In this document: positions 34,077-42,689 of the stretch, piece by piece
Layout: the number at the start of each line of letters is the position of its first letter
How positions within the stretch are numbered: position 1 is the stretch's first letter
Assembly (NCBI RefSeq): GCF_009916105.1
Contig: NZ_JAAAXQ010000001.1
Coordinates: 34,179 to 98,178 of the forward strand
Direction: 5' to 3'
Length of the DNA: 64,000 bases
Source: Streptomyces sp. GC420
GTDB taxonomy: Bacteria; Actinomycetota; Actinomycetes; Streptomycetales; Streptomycetaceae
Translations under genes and position numbers: made by a program
The notes under the pieces: generated by a model
The model's database searches: none
The model's input: the letters and a program-made list of their open reading frames with translations, nothing else
What the model was told of the DNA's origin: nothing

Positions 34077-35630
34077 GTGTCGGCCAGCACATCCCGTACG
34101 CTCCCGCCGGAGATCGCCGAGTCCGCGTCTGTGATGGCGCTCATCGAGCGGGGAAAGGCTGATGGGCAGATCGCCGGCGACGACGTGCGTCGGGCCTTCG
34201 AGGCTGACCAGATTCCGCCAACCCAGTGGAAGAACGTTCTGCGCAGCCTCAACCAGATCCTCGACGAGGAGGGTGTGACGCTGATGGTCAGTGCCGCAGA
34301 GGCGCCCAAGCGCACCCGCAAGAGCGTCGCAGCAAAGAGCCCGGCGAAGCGCACCGCCACCAAGACCGTCGCGGCCAAGCCGACCGCTGCCAAGCGGGCG
34401 ACCGCCGCCGCTCCGGCCGCCGATCCCGCGGACGTGCCGGAGGCCCCGGCCGAGGAAGCCGCCTCCGCTCCCGCCAAGAAGGCCGTGGCCAAGAAGGCCA
34501 CGGCGAAGAAGGCCACGGCGAAGAAGACCGTGGCGAAGAAGGCCGTCGCCAAGAAGACGGCCGGCAAGAAGGAGTCCGACGAGCTCGCCGACACCGACGA
34601 GGCGCTCGAGGACGTCGCGCCCGGCAAGGTCGTCGAGGAGGGCGAGGGCGAGGCCCAGGGTTTCGTGCTCTCCGACGAGGACGAGGACGACGCCCCTGCC
34701 CAGCAGGTCGCCGCTGCCGGCGCCACCGCCGACCCGGTCAAGGACTACCTCAAGCAGATCGGCAAGGTCCCGCTTCTCAACGCCGAGCAGGAGGTCGAAC
34801 TCGCCAAGCGGATCGAGGCGGGCCTGTTCGCCGAGGACAAGCTGGCCAATTCCGACAAGCTGGCTCCGAAACTCAAGCGTGAGCTGGAGATCATCGCCGA
34901 GGACGGGCGACGTGCGAAGAACCACCTGCTGGAGGCCAACCTCCGACTGGTCGTCTCCCTCGCCAAGCGCTACACCGGCCGCGGCATGCTCTTCCTGGAC
35001 CTCATCCAGGAGGGCAACCTCGGTCTGATCCGGGCGGTCGAGAAGTTCGACTACACCAAGGGCTACAAGTTCTCGACCTACGCCACGTGGTGGATCCGGC
35101 AGGCGATCACGCGTGCCATGGCCGACCAGGCGCGCACCATCCGTATCCCGGTGCACATGGTCGAGGTCATCAACAAGCTCGCGCGTGTCCAGCGCCAGAT
35201 GCTCCAGGACCTGGGCCGTGAGCCCACCCCGGAGGAGCTGGCCAAGGAACTCGACATGACCCCCGAGAAGGTCATCGAGGTCCAGAAGTACGGCCGCGAG
35301 CCGATCTCGCTGCACACCCCGCTGGGCGAGGACGGCGACAGCGAGTTCGGTGACCTGATCGAGGACTCCGAGGCCGTCGTGCCGGCCGACGCGGTCAGCT
35401 TCACCCTTCTGCAGGAGCAGCTGCACTCCGTCCTCGACACGCTCTCCGAGCGTGAGGCCGGTGTGGTCTCGATGCGCTTCGGTCTCACCGACGGTCAGCC
35501 GAAGACCCTCGACGAGATCGGCAAGGTCTACGGCGTGACGCGCGAGCGCATCCGCCAGATCGAGTCCAAGACGATGTCCAAGCTGCGTCACCCGTCCCGT
35601 TCCCAGGTTCTGCGCGACTACCTGGACTGA
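34077..35630 (+). CDS. hrdB: principal RNA polymerase sigma factor HrdB
   Basis: GTG 34077 follows GAGAGG and gives 517 aa. The start [16 protein letters not shown] matches the known HrdB N terminus; the TTG at 34071 is upstream and less likely. Region 1.1 is followed by a Lys/Ala-rich histone-like stretch with AKKA/TAKK repeats (residues about 80-175). Sigma-70 core begins at about 210 ([16 protein letters not shown], region 1.2). Region 2.3-2.4 reads [20 protein letters not shown], and region 4.2 reads [20 protein letters not shown]. It is the essential housekeeping sigma. A 19-bp terminator hairpin follows. Confidence 0.98.
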   Translation: MSASTSRTLPPEIAESASVMALIERGKADGQIAGDDVRRAFEADQIPPTQWKNVLRSLNQILDEEGVTLMVSAAEAPKRTRKSVAAKSPAKRTATKTVAAKPTAAKRATAAAPAADPADVPEAPAEEAASAPAKKAVAKKATAKKATAKKTVAKKAVAKKTAGKKESDELADTDEALEDVAPGKVVEEGEGEAQGFVLSDEDEDDAPAQQVAAAGATADPVKDYLKQIGKVPLLNAEQEVELAKRIEAGLFAEDKLANSDKLAPKLKRELEIIAEDGRRAKNHLLEANLRLVVSLAKRYTGRGMLFLDLIQEGNLGLIRAVEKFDYTKGYKFSTYATWWIRQAITRAMADQARTIRIPVHMVEVINKLARVQRQMLQDLGREPTPEELAKELDMTPEKVIEVQKYGREPISLHTPLGEDGDSEFGDLIEDSEAVVPADAVSFTLLQEQLHSVLDTLSEREAGVVSMRFGLTDGQPKTLDEIGKVYGVTRERIRQIESKTMSKLRHPSRSQVLRDYLD

Positions 35631-35645
35631 GCGGGAACCCGGCCG

Positions 35646-35688
35646 TGGCGCCGGCCCGGACCCCTCGAGGGGGTCCGGGCCGGCGCCA
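35646..35688 (+). terminator. hrdB terminator
   Basis: Perfect 19-bp stem (35646-35664 with 35670-35688) and a 5-nt loop, 15 bp after the hrdB stop. Confidence 0.9.
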
Positions 35689-35760
35689 TTCGCACGTGCG
35701 GGGGATGTTCGGTCCTCTGACTCTGGGTATGCACACCGCAACTCAGTGTCAGGAGGCCTC

Positions 35761-36582
35761 ATGCGTCGCACCATCACCGCAGGACTGCTCGCCGGAGCGC
35801 TAGCTCTGCTCACCGCGACCGGGCTCGGACCGCCCGAGGCGCGCGCCGACAGCGTCGTCGTCGGGGGAGCGCCCGTCCCGATCGCGGAGAACCCCTGGGT
35901 GGTGGCGCTGGCCAGCCGGGACCGGTTCGGTGGCGAGCGGTCCGGCCAGTTCTGCGGGGGAGCCGTGATCGCCCCTACGAAGGTCCTCACGGCAGCGCAC
36001 TGTCTGGCACCCGAGGTGCTCGGGTCCCCGGTCGCACTCGTGCCGGATCTGAGGGTGATCGCGGGGCGCGAGAACCTGCGCACCGGCACGGGGGTGGAGA
36101 CCCCAGTGAGTTCCGTGCGGGTGAATCCGGCCTACGACGCCGGCACCAATGCCGGGGACTATGCGGTGATCACCCTCGCGCAGCCGCTTCCGGCGGGTTA
36201 CGTGCTCCCGGTTGCGGGCCGCGGGGACGCCGCCTACCGGCCGGGTACTCCCGCCCAGGTCTTCGGCTGGGGTGACACCACGGGCGCCGGGCACTACGCC
36301 TCCGTACTCCACGCGGCGCAGGTCCACGTCCTGGACGACCAGGCGTGCGAGCGGGCCTACCCGGGTGGCCCCTACGGGCGGTACCAGGCCGACTCCATGG
36401 TGTGCGCGGGCGAGGCGGCCGGTGGCCGGGACGCGTGCCAGGGGGACAGCGGTGGGCCGCTGGTGGCAGGCGGCCGGCTGGTCGGCCTCGTCTCCTGGGG
36501 GAGCGGCTGCGGCGTGCCGGGCAGCCCCGGCGTCTATACGAGGGCTTCCGCGGTCGCCGGGAGTGTGGCCGCTCCGCGCTGA
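35761..36582 (+). CDS. secreted trypsin-like serine protease (S1A)
   Basis: The 273-aa preprotein starts at ATG 35761 with AGGAGG upstream. A Sec signal peptide ([17 protein letters not shown], cleavage near ARADS) leads directly to the mature N terminus VVGGAPVPI. The catalytic triad is His in LTAAHCL, Asp in [10 protein letters not shown] and Ser in [16 protein letters not shown]-type Asp before the Ser and a WGSGC pocket fit trypsin-like specificity. Cysteines pair as in family S1. A short propeptide at most is present. The gene stands alone after hrdB and ends at a hairpin facing DUF7455. Confidence 0.92.
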   Translation: MRRTITAGLLAGALALLTATGLGPPEARADSVVVGGAPVPIAENPWVVALASRDRFGGERSGQFCGGAVIAPTKVLTAAHCLAPEVLGSPVALVPDLRVIAGRENLRTGTGVETPVSSVRVNPAYDAGTNAGDYAVITLAQPLPAGYVLPVAGRGDAAYRPGTPAQVFGWGDTTGAGHYASVLHAAQVHVLDDQACERAYPGGPYGRYQADSMVCAGEAAGGRDACQGDSGGPLVAGGRLVGLVSWGSGCGVPGSPGVYTRASAVAGSVAAPR

Positions 36583-36685
36583 GCGGCGGCGCCCGGGCGG
36601 GCGTCGGGGGTCTCGGGGCTGTCAAAGCCCTGTACGGTCAGTTGCTTTCGTGACACGCTCGGCGAGAATGCCGACGTCAACGAGA

Positions 36686-36723
36686 ACGGGCGGCCTTCCC
36701 GAAGCGGGGGAACGGCCGCCCGT
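36686..36723. terminator. bidirectional terminator
   Basis: A 10-bp stem (36686-36695 with 36714-36723) continues inward through TTCCC/GGGAA with one bulged base. It lies between the protease gene and DUF7455, which converge. Confidence 0.75.
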
Positions 36724-36766
36724 CGACCGGCTCATGGCCGGCATCGGCTCGTCGGGTTGCGAGGTG

Positions 36767-36994
36767 TCAGCGTTCCTCATCGTTGGCAGTGGGAGCAGTC
36801 GTCAGTCGCTCCGTCTCGTCCTGTATCTCGGCGGCGATCTTCTTGAGTTCCGGCTCGAACTTGCGTCCGTGGTGGGCACAGAAGAGCAGTTCACCGCCGC
36901 TCAACAGGACGACGCGCACATACGCCTGGGCGCCGCAGCGGTCGCACCGATCAGCGGCCGTCAGCGGGCTCGCGGGGGTCAGAACAGTAGTCAC
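36767..36994 (-). CDS. small zinc-ribbon-like protein, DUF7455
   Basis: The 75-aa protein starts at GTG 36994 with AGAGG upstream. Two metal-binding pairs are visible, CDRCGA (residues about 17-22) and CAHHGRKF (about 39-46), followed by a charged helix. This small protein is conserved in Actinobacteria next to topoisomerase or sigma genes; the function is unknown. It is divergent from parE across 443 bp. Confidence 0.85.
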   Translation of the reverse strand: MTTVLTPASPLTAADRCDRCGAQAYVRVVLLSGGELLFCAHHGRKFEPELKKIAAEIQDETERLTTAPTANDEER

Positions 36995-37437
36995 GTCGCC
37001 TCTTCTCTAGCTCGACGAGCTGTCGTACCTGGGTCAACATCCAACCAGCCGAGAACGTTCCCGATCTGGGCTTCACCCGGAAAATTTCTCCGGGACGGCT
37101 GTCTGCTGCCGGGTGGCGGCGAATGAGCCGTATTGCGTCGCTCTACGGTTTCGCTTGCTTGTCATCTTGATTGTCGCGCTGTCAGTTCCTCCCGGCTGGC
37201 TTGCCGGTTGTTCATGAGGACGTGCCCGGAGCCTAAATGGTTCATGCCTGCTTGGGAACGTGATATGCGCTTCACTCAAACGAAGGATCGAACACGCATG
37301 CGACTCTGGACTAGCATGAGCCTTGCGGTGGGTGGCGGTACAACGGCTCAACCAGGCCTGGGTACGCTCTCAGCGGCGAACCAGCCACCACCGCCCGCGA
37401 CTGGGCAAGATCTGAAATTCAGCGAGGAGCGAAACGC
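36995..37437. other. divergent promoter region DUF7455 / parE
   Basis: 443 bp, noticeably less G/C-rich than the coding DNA. On the parE side there is TAGCAT at 37312-37317 as a candidate -10, and a strong RBS (GAGGAG) before the GTG at 37438. TCGAAC-N4-ATGCGA at 37288-37303 resembles half of an SOS box only. No gene is seen. Confidence 0.45.
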
Positions 37438-39558
37438 GTGACCGCCGAGACGTCCGTGCCATCGAGTGCACTGCTGACCGCAGACCGTGACGGCTCCAAC
37501 TACACGGCGCGGCACCTGCTCGTCCTCGAAGGACTCGAAGCAGTCCGCAAGCGCCCCGGTATGTACATCGGATCCACCGACAGTCGTGGCCTGATGCACT
37601 GCCTCTGGGAGATCATCGACAACTCCGTCGACGAGGCCCTCGGTGGTTACTGCGACCACATCGAGGTGATTCTGCACGACGACGGTTCCGTCGAGGTGCA
37701 GGACAACGGCCGCGGCATTCCCGTGGACGTGGAACCGAAAACCGGACTGTCCGGCGTGGAGGTCGTGATGACCAAGCTCCACGCCGGCGGAAAGTTCGGC
37801 GGTGGGTCGTACGCGGCCTCCGGCGGTCTGCACGGCGTGGGTGCCTCCGTCGTGAACGCCCTCTCCGCGCGCCTCGACGTGGAGGTCGACCGCGGCGGCA
37901 ACACGCACGCGATCAGCTTCCGGCGCGGTGTCCCGGGGATCTTCACCGAGCAGGGGCCCGACGCCCCCTTCGACCCGGGGAACGGGCTCCGCAAGATCAA
38001 GAGAGTGCCCAAGACCCGTACGGGCACGCGCGTGCGCTACTGGGCGGATCGCCAGATCTTCCTGAAGGACGCCAAGCTCGCCCTGGACACGCTGCACCAG
38101 CGTGCCCGCCAGACAGCCTTTCTGGTTCCCGGGCTGACCATCGTGGTCCGGGACGAATGCGGCCTCGGCGCGGACGGCGGCAAGGGAGAGGAGATCTTCC
38201 GTTTCGACGGCGGCATCAGCGAATTCTGTGAGTTCCTCGCCCAGGACAAGGCCGTCTGCGACGTCATCCGGCTCACCGGCCAGGGCACCTTCAAGGAAAC
38301 CGTCCCCGTCCTCGACGACCTCGGGCACATGACGCCCACCGAGGTCACCCGTGATCTCGGCGTCGACATCGCGCTGCGCTGGGGCACGGGCTACGACACG
38401 ACGGTCCGGTCGTTCGTCAACATCATCGCCACCCCCAAGGGCGGCACCCACGTCGCCGGCTTCGAGCGTTCGCTCACCAAGACCGTCAACGAGGTGCTCC
38501 GTTCGGCGAAGCTGCTGCGCGTGGCCGAGGACGACATCGTCAAGGACGACGCCCTGGAAGGCCTGACCGCCGTCGTCACGGTCCGCCTCGCCGAGCCGCA
38601 GTTCGAGGGGCAGACCAAGGAGGTGCTGGGTACCTCGGCCGCCTCCCGGATCGTCGGCCAGGTCGTCAGCAAGGAACTCAAGGAGTTCCTGACCTCCACG
38701 AAGCGGGATGCCAAGGCACAGGCCAGGGCGGTGCTGGAGAAGGCCGTCGCCGCGGCCCGCACGCGCATCGCGGCCCGGCAGCACAAGGAGGCGCAGCGGC
38801 GGAAGACCGCTCTGGAAACCTCCTCCCTGCCCGCCAAGCTCGCCGACTGCCGCAGCGACGACGTCGACCGCAGTGAGCTGTTCATCGTCGAGGGAGACTC
38901 CGCGCTCGGCACCGCGAAGCTCGCGCGGAACTCCGAGTTCCAGGCACTGCTGCCGATCCGCGGAAAGATCCTCAACGTTCAGAAGTCCTCGGTCTCCGAC
39001 ATGCTGAAGAACGCCGAGTGCGGCGCGATCATCCAAGTCATAGGGGCCGGATCGGGACGCACCTTCGACATCGACCAGGCGCGGTACGGCAAGGTCATCA
39101 TGATGACCGACGCCGACGTCGACGGCTCGCACATCCGCTGTCTGCTGCTGACGCTCTTCCAGCGGTACATGCGCCCGATGGTCGAGGCGGGACGGGTCTT
39201 CGCCGCTGTTCCGCCGCTGCACAGGATCGAGCTGATCCAGCCCAAGAGGGGCCAGGACAAGTACGTGTACACGTATTCGGACAACGAACTGCGCAGCACC
39301 CTGCTGGAGTTCGAGCGCAAGAGCGTGCGCTACAAGGACTCGATCCAGCGCTACAAGGGTCTCGGAGAGATGGACGCCGACCAGCTCGCGGAGACCACGA
39401 TGGACCCGCGGCACCGCACACTGCGCCGCATCAACATCGGGGACCTCGATGCCGCGGAGCACGCCTTCGATCTGCTGATGGGCAACGAGGTCGCACCGCG
39501 CAAGGACTTCATCACCGGCTCGGCGGCCACGCTGGACCGGTCGCGCATCGACGCCTGA
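37438..39558 (+). CDS. parE: DNA topoisomerase IV subunit B
   Basis: The 706-aa type IIA topoisomerase ATPase subunit starts at GTG 37438. GHKL ATPase motifs are EIIDNSVDEALGG (N-box), DNGRGIPVD, and GGLHGVGASVVNALS; the transducer follows. The TOPRIM domain has FIVEGDSALGTAKLARN and DADVDGSHIRCLLL with the PLHR/KGLGEMD tail. The EGDSAGG element reads EGDSALG, as in the second GyrB-type protein of Streptomyces, which is ParE. Its partner parC lies 9 kb away on the opposite strand. It decatenates daughter chromosomes. Confidence 0.93.
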   Translation: MTAETSVPSSALLTADRDGSNYTARHLLVLEGLEAVRKRPGMYIGSTDSRGLMHCLWEIIDNSVDEALGGYCDHIEVILHDDGSVEVQDNGRGIPVDVEPKTGLSGVEVVMTKLHAGGKFGGGSYAASGGLHGVGASVVNALSARLDVEVDRGGNTHAISFRRGVPGIFTEQGPDAPFDPGNGLRKIKRVPKTRTGTRVRYWADRQIFLKDAKLALDTLHQRARQTAFLVPGLTIVVRDECGLGADGGKGEEIFRFDGGISEFCEFLAQDKAVCDVIRLTGQGTFKETVPVLDDLGHMTPTEVTRDLGVDIALRWGTGYDTTVRSFVNIIATPKGGTHVAGFERSLTKTVNEVLRSAKLLRVAEDDIVKDDALEGLTAVVTVRLAEPQFEGQTKEVLGTSAASRIVGQVVSKELKEFLTSTKRDAKAQARAVLEKAVAAARTRIAARQHKEAQRRKTALETSSLPAKLADCRSDDVDRSELFIVEGDSALGTAKLARNSEFQALLPIRGKILNVQKSSVSDMLKNAECGAIIQVIGAGSGRTFDIDQARYGKVIMMTDADVDGSHIRCLLLTLFQRYMRPMVEAGRVFAAVPPLHRIELIQPKRGQDKYVYTYSDNELRSTLLEFERKSVRYKDSIQRYKGLGEMDADQLAETTMDPRHRTLRRINIGDLDAAEHAFDLLMGNEVAPRKDFITGSAATLDRSRIDA

Positions 39559-39594
39559 CCCGGCGCGGGCCGCAGGGCCCGCCCGGACGGAGTA

Positions 39595-39620
39595 GGGCCT
39601 CCACCCGTGGGTGGAGGCCC
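39595..39620 (+). terminator. parE terminator with T-rich tail
   Basis: GGGCCTCCACCC pairs with GGGTGGAGGCCC (39595-39606 with 39609-39620), followed by TTTCTC. Confidence 0.9.
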
Positions 39621-39725
39621 TTTCTCAACCCGGGATCCACCCGTGCTCCGATCCCCCGGCCCGCGAACTTCCGTAGCGTCGAAGGCATCGGCCCATCGCG
39701 GACCGCACAGCCAGAGAGGGGGCCC

Positions 39726-40202
39726 ATGTCCGACGTGCCCGACGCAGTGGTGATCGTGGCGGCCGCAGCCGCCGCGCTCGCCCACCGGTTCCGGCCCGGG
39801 AAGGTGATCCAGGAGGTCAGGCCCTGGTGGATCCTGCCCGCCGTCCTGATCCCCGTATCCGCGCGGGCCCCGGGGTTCCTCGATCCCGGCCGTCCGGCCC
39901 GGTCCGTCGCGCTGCTGGCCGCGGGAGCCCTCCTGGGCGCTGCCGCAGGCGCCGTGTGGGCGCGGACCACACACCTGTGGGCCGACTCCTCCGGGGCTTT
40001 CCGGGCACGCGGCGGCAGGGCCACAGCCGCCGCCTGGGCCGCCGGGACCGCAGCCGGCGCCGCGCTCTACGGCCTGGCCGTGCTCGGCGGGGTGCGGTAC
40101 GCCGGGCAGACCATGATGCTGGTGCTCGCCCTCGCTCTGCTCATACGCGCGGGTGCCGTCGCCCTCAGGGCCCGGACCGCGAAGGCCCCCGCCACCGCCT
40201 GA
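39726..40202 (+). CDS. DUF1453-like membrane protein
   Basis: ATG 39726 with AGAGGGGG upstream gives 158 aa. Four hydrophobic segments (VVIVAAAAAALAHRF, WWILPAVLIPVSA, SVALLAAGALLGAAAG, MMLVLALALLIRAG) suggest a small integral membrane protein of the DUF1453 (CcdC-like) type. It precedes a two-component pair by 20 bp and is probably co-transcribed with it. Its role is unknown; a signalling accessory is only a guess. Confidence 0.65.
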   Translation: MSDVPDAVVIVAAAAAALAHRFRPGKVIQEVRPWWILPAVLIPVSARAPGFLDPGRPARSVALLAAGALLGAAAGAVWARTTHLWADSSGAFRARGGRATAAAWAAGTAAGAALYGLAVLGGVRYAGQTMMLVLALALLIRAGAVALRARTAKAPATA

Positions 40203-40222
40203 CGACATCCAGGGGAGCGTAC

Positions 40223-41377
40223 GTGCCCATCGGCGACCGGACCGCGTGGCCCGCCCGGGAAGCCCTCTCACGGCTCGGCATGCCACGCGGCCGCACGATC
40301 CTCGACACCCTGATGTGGTCGGGCGCGGTGGTCCTGACAGCCGCGAGCGCCCAGCGGACCGGTGTGTTCCGCGGCTGGGTGACGGTACTGCTGCCCCTCG
40401 GCCTCCTCTGCTGCGCCGCGGCCGTCCTCGGCTACCACCGGGTGACCGTGCGGCACCGGCTGCTCCCCGCCCTCGGCCTCCTGGCCGTTCCCGTCCTCCT
40501 CGGCGCGGCGGCGTTCGCGGCCGGGGCCAGAGCGCCCGCGGTGATCGTGTGCACCGTCTGCTCGGTGCTCGCGCTGGAGAGGCTTCCGCTCGCCGCGGGT
40601 CTCGCGTTCGACGCGATGGTGCTCGGCGCCCACGCCCTCGTCGCGGACACCGGAGCCGGGAAGACCGCCGGAACGATCCTGACCGTCCTGCTCGTCGGAT
40701 ACTCACTCAGACTCGACGCGCAGGCCCGCGGAGCGGGATTCAGACTGCTGGCCCAGGAACGCGCCGCCCGCGCCGCCGAGGCGGAGTCGGCGGCGCTGGC
40801 CGAACGCGCCCGTATCGCCAGGGAGATCCACGACGTGCTGGCGCACAGTCTCTCCGCCCAGCTGGTACACCTGGAAGCGGCCAGGATCCAGATCGAGCGG
40901 GGCGCGGACCGCGGGCAGATCCTTCAACGGGTCGTGTCGGCAAGGGCGATGGCCCGCGAGGGACTGGCGGAGACCCGGCAGGCGCTTTCCGCCCTGCGGG
41001 GCGAACTCACCTCCGTTGAGGCGTTCCTGCGCGAACTCGCCGAACCCGGCGCGGTGGTGGTCGAGGTGGCGGGCGAGCCGCGCCCGCTGCCCGCGGAGCC
41101 CTCCCAGGCCGTCCGCAGGGTCGCCCAGGAGGCCCTGACGAACGTACGCAAACACGCCCCCGGGGCTCGGGTGAGGATCCTGCTGCGGTACGAGCCCGGG
41201 GAGGTCGCCCTGGACGTCAGGGACTCGGGCGGCACGGACGTTCCGGGGGAACTCGGCTCCTCCGGTTCCGGGTACGGTCTGCTCGGGATGCGGGAGCGCG
41301 CCGAACTGCTCGGCGGCACCCTGGAGGCAGGGCCGGTGGAGGAGGGCTTCGCGGTGCGACTGAGGGTGCCGGCATGA
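40223..41377 (+). CDS. sensor histidine kinase, NarL-partner (HisKA_3) type
   Basis: GTG 40223 follows AGGGGAG and gives 384 aa. Residues 30-160 form about five TM helices with little extracellular sequence, which suggests intramembrane sensing. The HisKA_3 phospho-acceptor His is H203 (AREIHDVLAHSL). The HATPase domain shows QEALTNVRKHAPGA (N-box) and GYGLLGMRERAELLGG (G-box). Its stop overlaps the start of the response regulator (ATGA), so the two are translationally coupled. Stimulus unknown. Confidence 0.88.
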   Translation: MPIGDRTAWPAREALSRLGMPRGRTILDTLMWSGAVVLTAASAQRTGVFRGWVTVLLPLGLLCCAAAVLGYHRVTVRHRLLPALGLLAVPVLLGAAAFAAGARAPAVIVCTVCSVLALERLPLAAGLAFDAMVLGAHALVADTGAGKTAGTILTVLLVGYSLRLDAQARGAGFRLLAQERAARAAEAESAALAERARIAREIHDVLAHSLSAQLVHLEAARIQIERGADRGQILQRVVSARAMAREGLAETRQALSALRGELTSVEAFLRELAEPGAVVVEVAGEPRPLPAEPSQAVRRVAQEALTNVRKHAPGARVRILLRYEPGEVALDVRDSGGTDVPGELGSSGSGYGLLGMRERAELLGGTLEAGPVEEGFAVRLRVPA

Positions 41378-42072
41378 CCGGGACGGCGGGAGAGGACCCC
41401 GGGCGGACGGTGAGAGTCGTCGTGGCCGACGACCAGGCGGTGGTCCGCGAGGGAATCGTGATGCTCCTGGGACTGCTGCCGGGCATTCACGTCGTCGGTG
41501 CGGCGAAGGACGGAGAGGAGGCCGTCCGGCTCGTCGCCGAGCACGCTCCCGACGTGGTGCTGATGGACCTGCGCATGCCGCACTGCGACGGAGCGGAGGC
41601 CACCCGGCGCATCCGCAGGGATCACCCGGGGACCCAGGTGGTCGTGCTCACGACCTACGCGGACGACGACTCGCTCTTCCCGGCTCTCCGGGCCGGAGCG
41701 CGGGGTTACCTCACCAAGGACGCCGGCGGGGAGGACATCGTGCGCACCATCAGGAGCGTCATGGCCGGCCACGCGGGGCTCTCGCCCCAGGTCCAGCGCC
41801 GTCTGCTGGAGCAGATCACCTCACCACCCCCTCCCGCCCCGGTCCGGGAGCTGCCGGACGGACTAACCCCGCGCGAGGCGGAGGTGCTGGGCCTGGTCGC
41901 GGAAGGGCTGTCGAACCACGAGATCGCCCAGCGCCTGCACATCGGCCGGGCCACGGTGAAGACGCACATCAACAACATCTTCGCCAAGGCGGGGCTGCGC
42001 GACCGGGCGCAGGCGGTGCGATACGCCTACCGTCACGGGCTCGCCGGCCCCCTGGGGACAGCCGTCACCTGA
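41374..42072 (+). CDS. response regulator, NarL/LuxR family
   Basis: The 232-aa protein overlaps the kinase gene by 4 bp. The receiver domain has acidic pocket ADD (residues 18-20), phospho-acceptor D65 (VVLMDLRMP) and Lys in LTKDAGG. The LuxR-type HTH (about 165-225) reads LTPREAEVLGLVAEGLSNHEIAQRLHIG, then VKTHINNIFAKAGL. It pairs with the upstream kinase. Possible targets are the DUF485/symporter genes directly downstream, but this is inferred only from position. Confidence 0.92.
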   Translation: MTGTAGEDPGRTVRVVVADDQAVVREGIVMLLGLLPGIHVVGAAKDGEEAVRLVAEHAPDVVLMDLRMPHCDGAEATRRIRRDHPGTQVVVLTTYADDDSLFPALRAGARGYLTKDAGGEDIVRTIRSVMAGHAGLSPQVQRRLLEQITSPPPPAPVRELPDGLTPREAEVLGLVAEGLSNHEIAQRLHIGRATVKTHINNIFAKAGLRDRAQAVRYAYRHGLAGPLGTAVT

Positions 42073-42083
42073 TGGGGTGAAGG

Positions 42084-42110
42084 TACTGGATTGCCGAGAC
42101 CGGGATCATC
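42084..42110 (+). promoter_or_regulatory. shared intergenic motif, copy B
   Basis: TACTGGATTGCCGAG (42084-42098) is identical to 16107-16121 and the following G/C tail is similar (GAC/TC, CGGG, ATC). It lies about 50 bp upstream of the DUF485 gene and 11 bp after the response-regulator stop. Confidence 0.5.
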
Positions 42111-42131
42111 CCGCTCTGTCCATCCTTGGGT

Positions 42132-42689
42132 ATGCATGCGATGAGTGGTCGGTCTTACACGGGCGGGTCCGGTCCTGACGGCTCCCTTGCCCGGAAGCAG
42201 GAAGGCCGAGGAACCGGCTGCCCGTCCGGGGAGACGCGGCAGGAATACCGGTTCGACGACCCGTGGTACGACGCCCTGGCGTCCGGCTGGGGAGAGCTCG
42301 ACGGCACCGGCGCCCCGCCTCCTCCAGCGGTCTCCGGCGCGCCCGCGCGGGACCCGGAGGACGCCGCCGCCGGGATCTACCTGGACGTCCAGCGCAGTGC
42401 CGCGTTCCAGGAAGTGCGCAGTCAGTACCGCAGGTTCGTCGTGCCAGCCGCTCTCGCCTTCCTCGGCTGGTACCTCGCCTATGTCATCGCGGCGACGACG
42501 GCGCCCGGTCTCATGGCGCGCCCCGTGGCCGGAGCGGTGAACGTCGCGATGCTCGCGGGGCTGGGCCAGTTCCTCACCACCTTCCTGCTCACCTGGGCCT
42601 ACGCACGCCACGCCCGGCTGCGCAGGGACCGGGCGGCACTCGATCTGCGCTGGGACACCCAGGAGCTGACACGGGGGATCAACCGTTGA
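42132..42689 (+). CDS. DUF485 membrane protein (symporter companion)
   Basis: The start is uncertain: ATG 42132, ATG 42141 or TTG 42126, none with a clear RBS; the first ATG gives 185 aa. An 80-residue polar N terminus, longer than in E. coli YjcH, precedes the DUF485 domain with two TM helices (RRFVVPAALAFLGWYLAYVI and VAMLAGLGQFLTTFLLTWAY). The short motif DVQRSAAFQEVRSQYRRF is typical. DUF485 proteins accompany acetate/solute symporters, and the next gene, which overlaps by 4 bp, is one. Confidence 0.85.
   Translation: MHAMSGRSYTGGSGPDGSLARKQEGRGTGCPSGETRQEYRFDDPWYDALASGWGELDGTGAPPPPAVSGAPARDPEDAAAGIYLDVQRSAAFQEVRSQYRRFVVPAALAFLGWYLAYVIAATTAPGLMARPVAGAVNVAMLAGLGQFLTTFLLTWAYARHARLRRDRAALDLRWDTQELTRGINR

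Noticed and set aside
37288..37303. SOS-box-like sequence before parE (TCGAAC-N4-ATGCGA)
   Set aside because: Only the left half matches; the right half has two mismatches in key positions, and topoisomerase IV is not a standard LexA target.
36995..37437. Possible RNA gene or origin in the less G/C-rich parE leader
   Set aside because: No DnaA-box cluster, tRNA fold or conserved RNA motif is visible; it is best read as a divergent promoter region.
42128..42133. GGGTAT before the DUF485 gene and at 35725 before the trypsin gene as sigma-B -10 boxes
   Set aside because: No GNNT element at the required 14-16 bp distance in either case.
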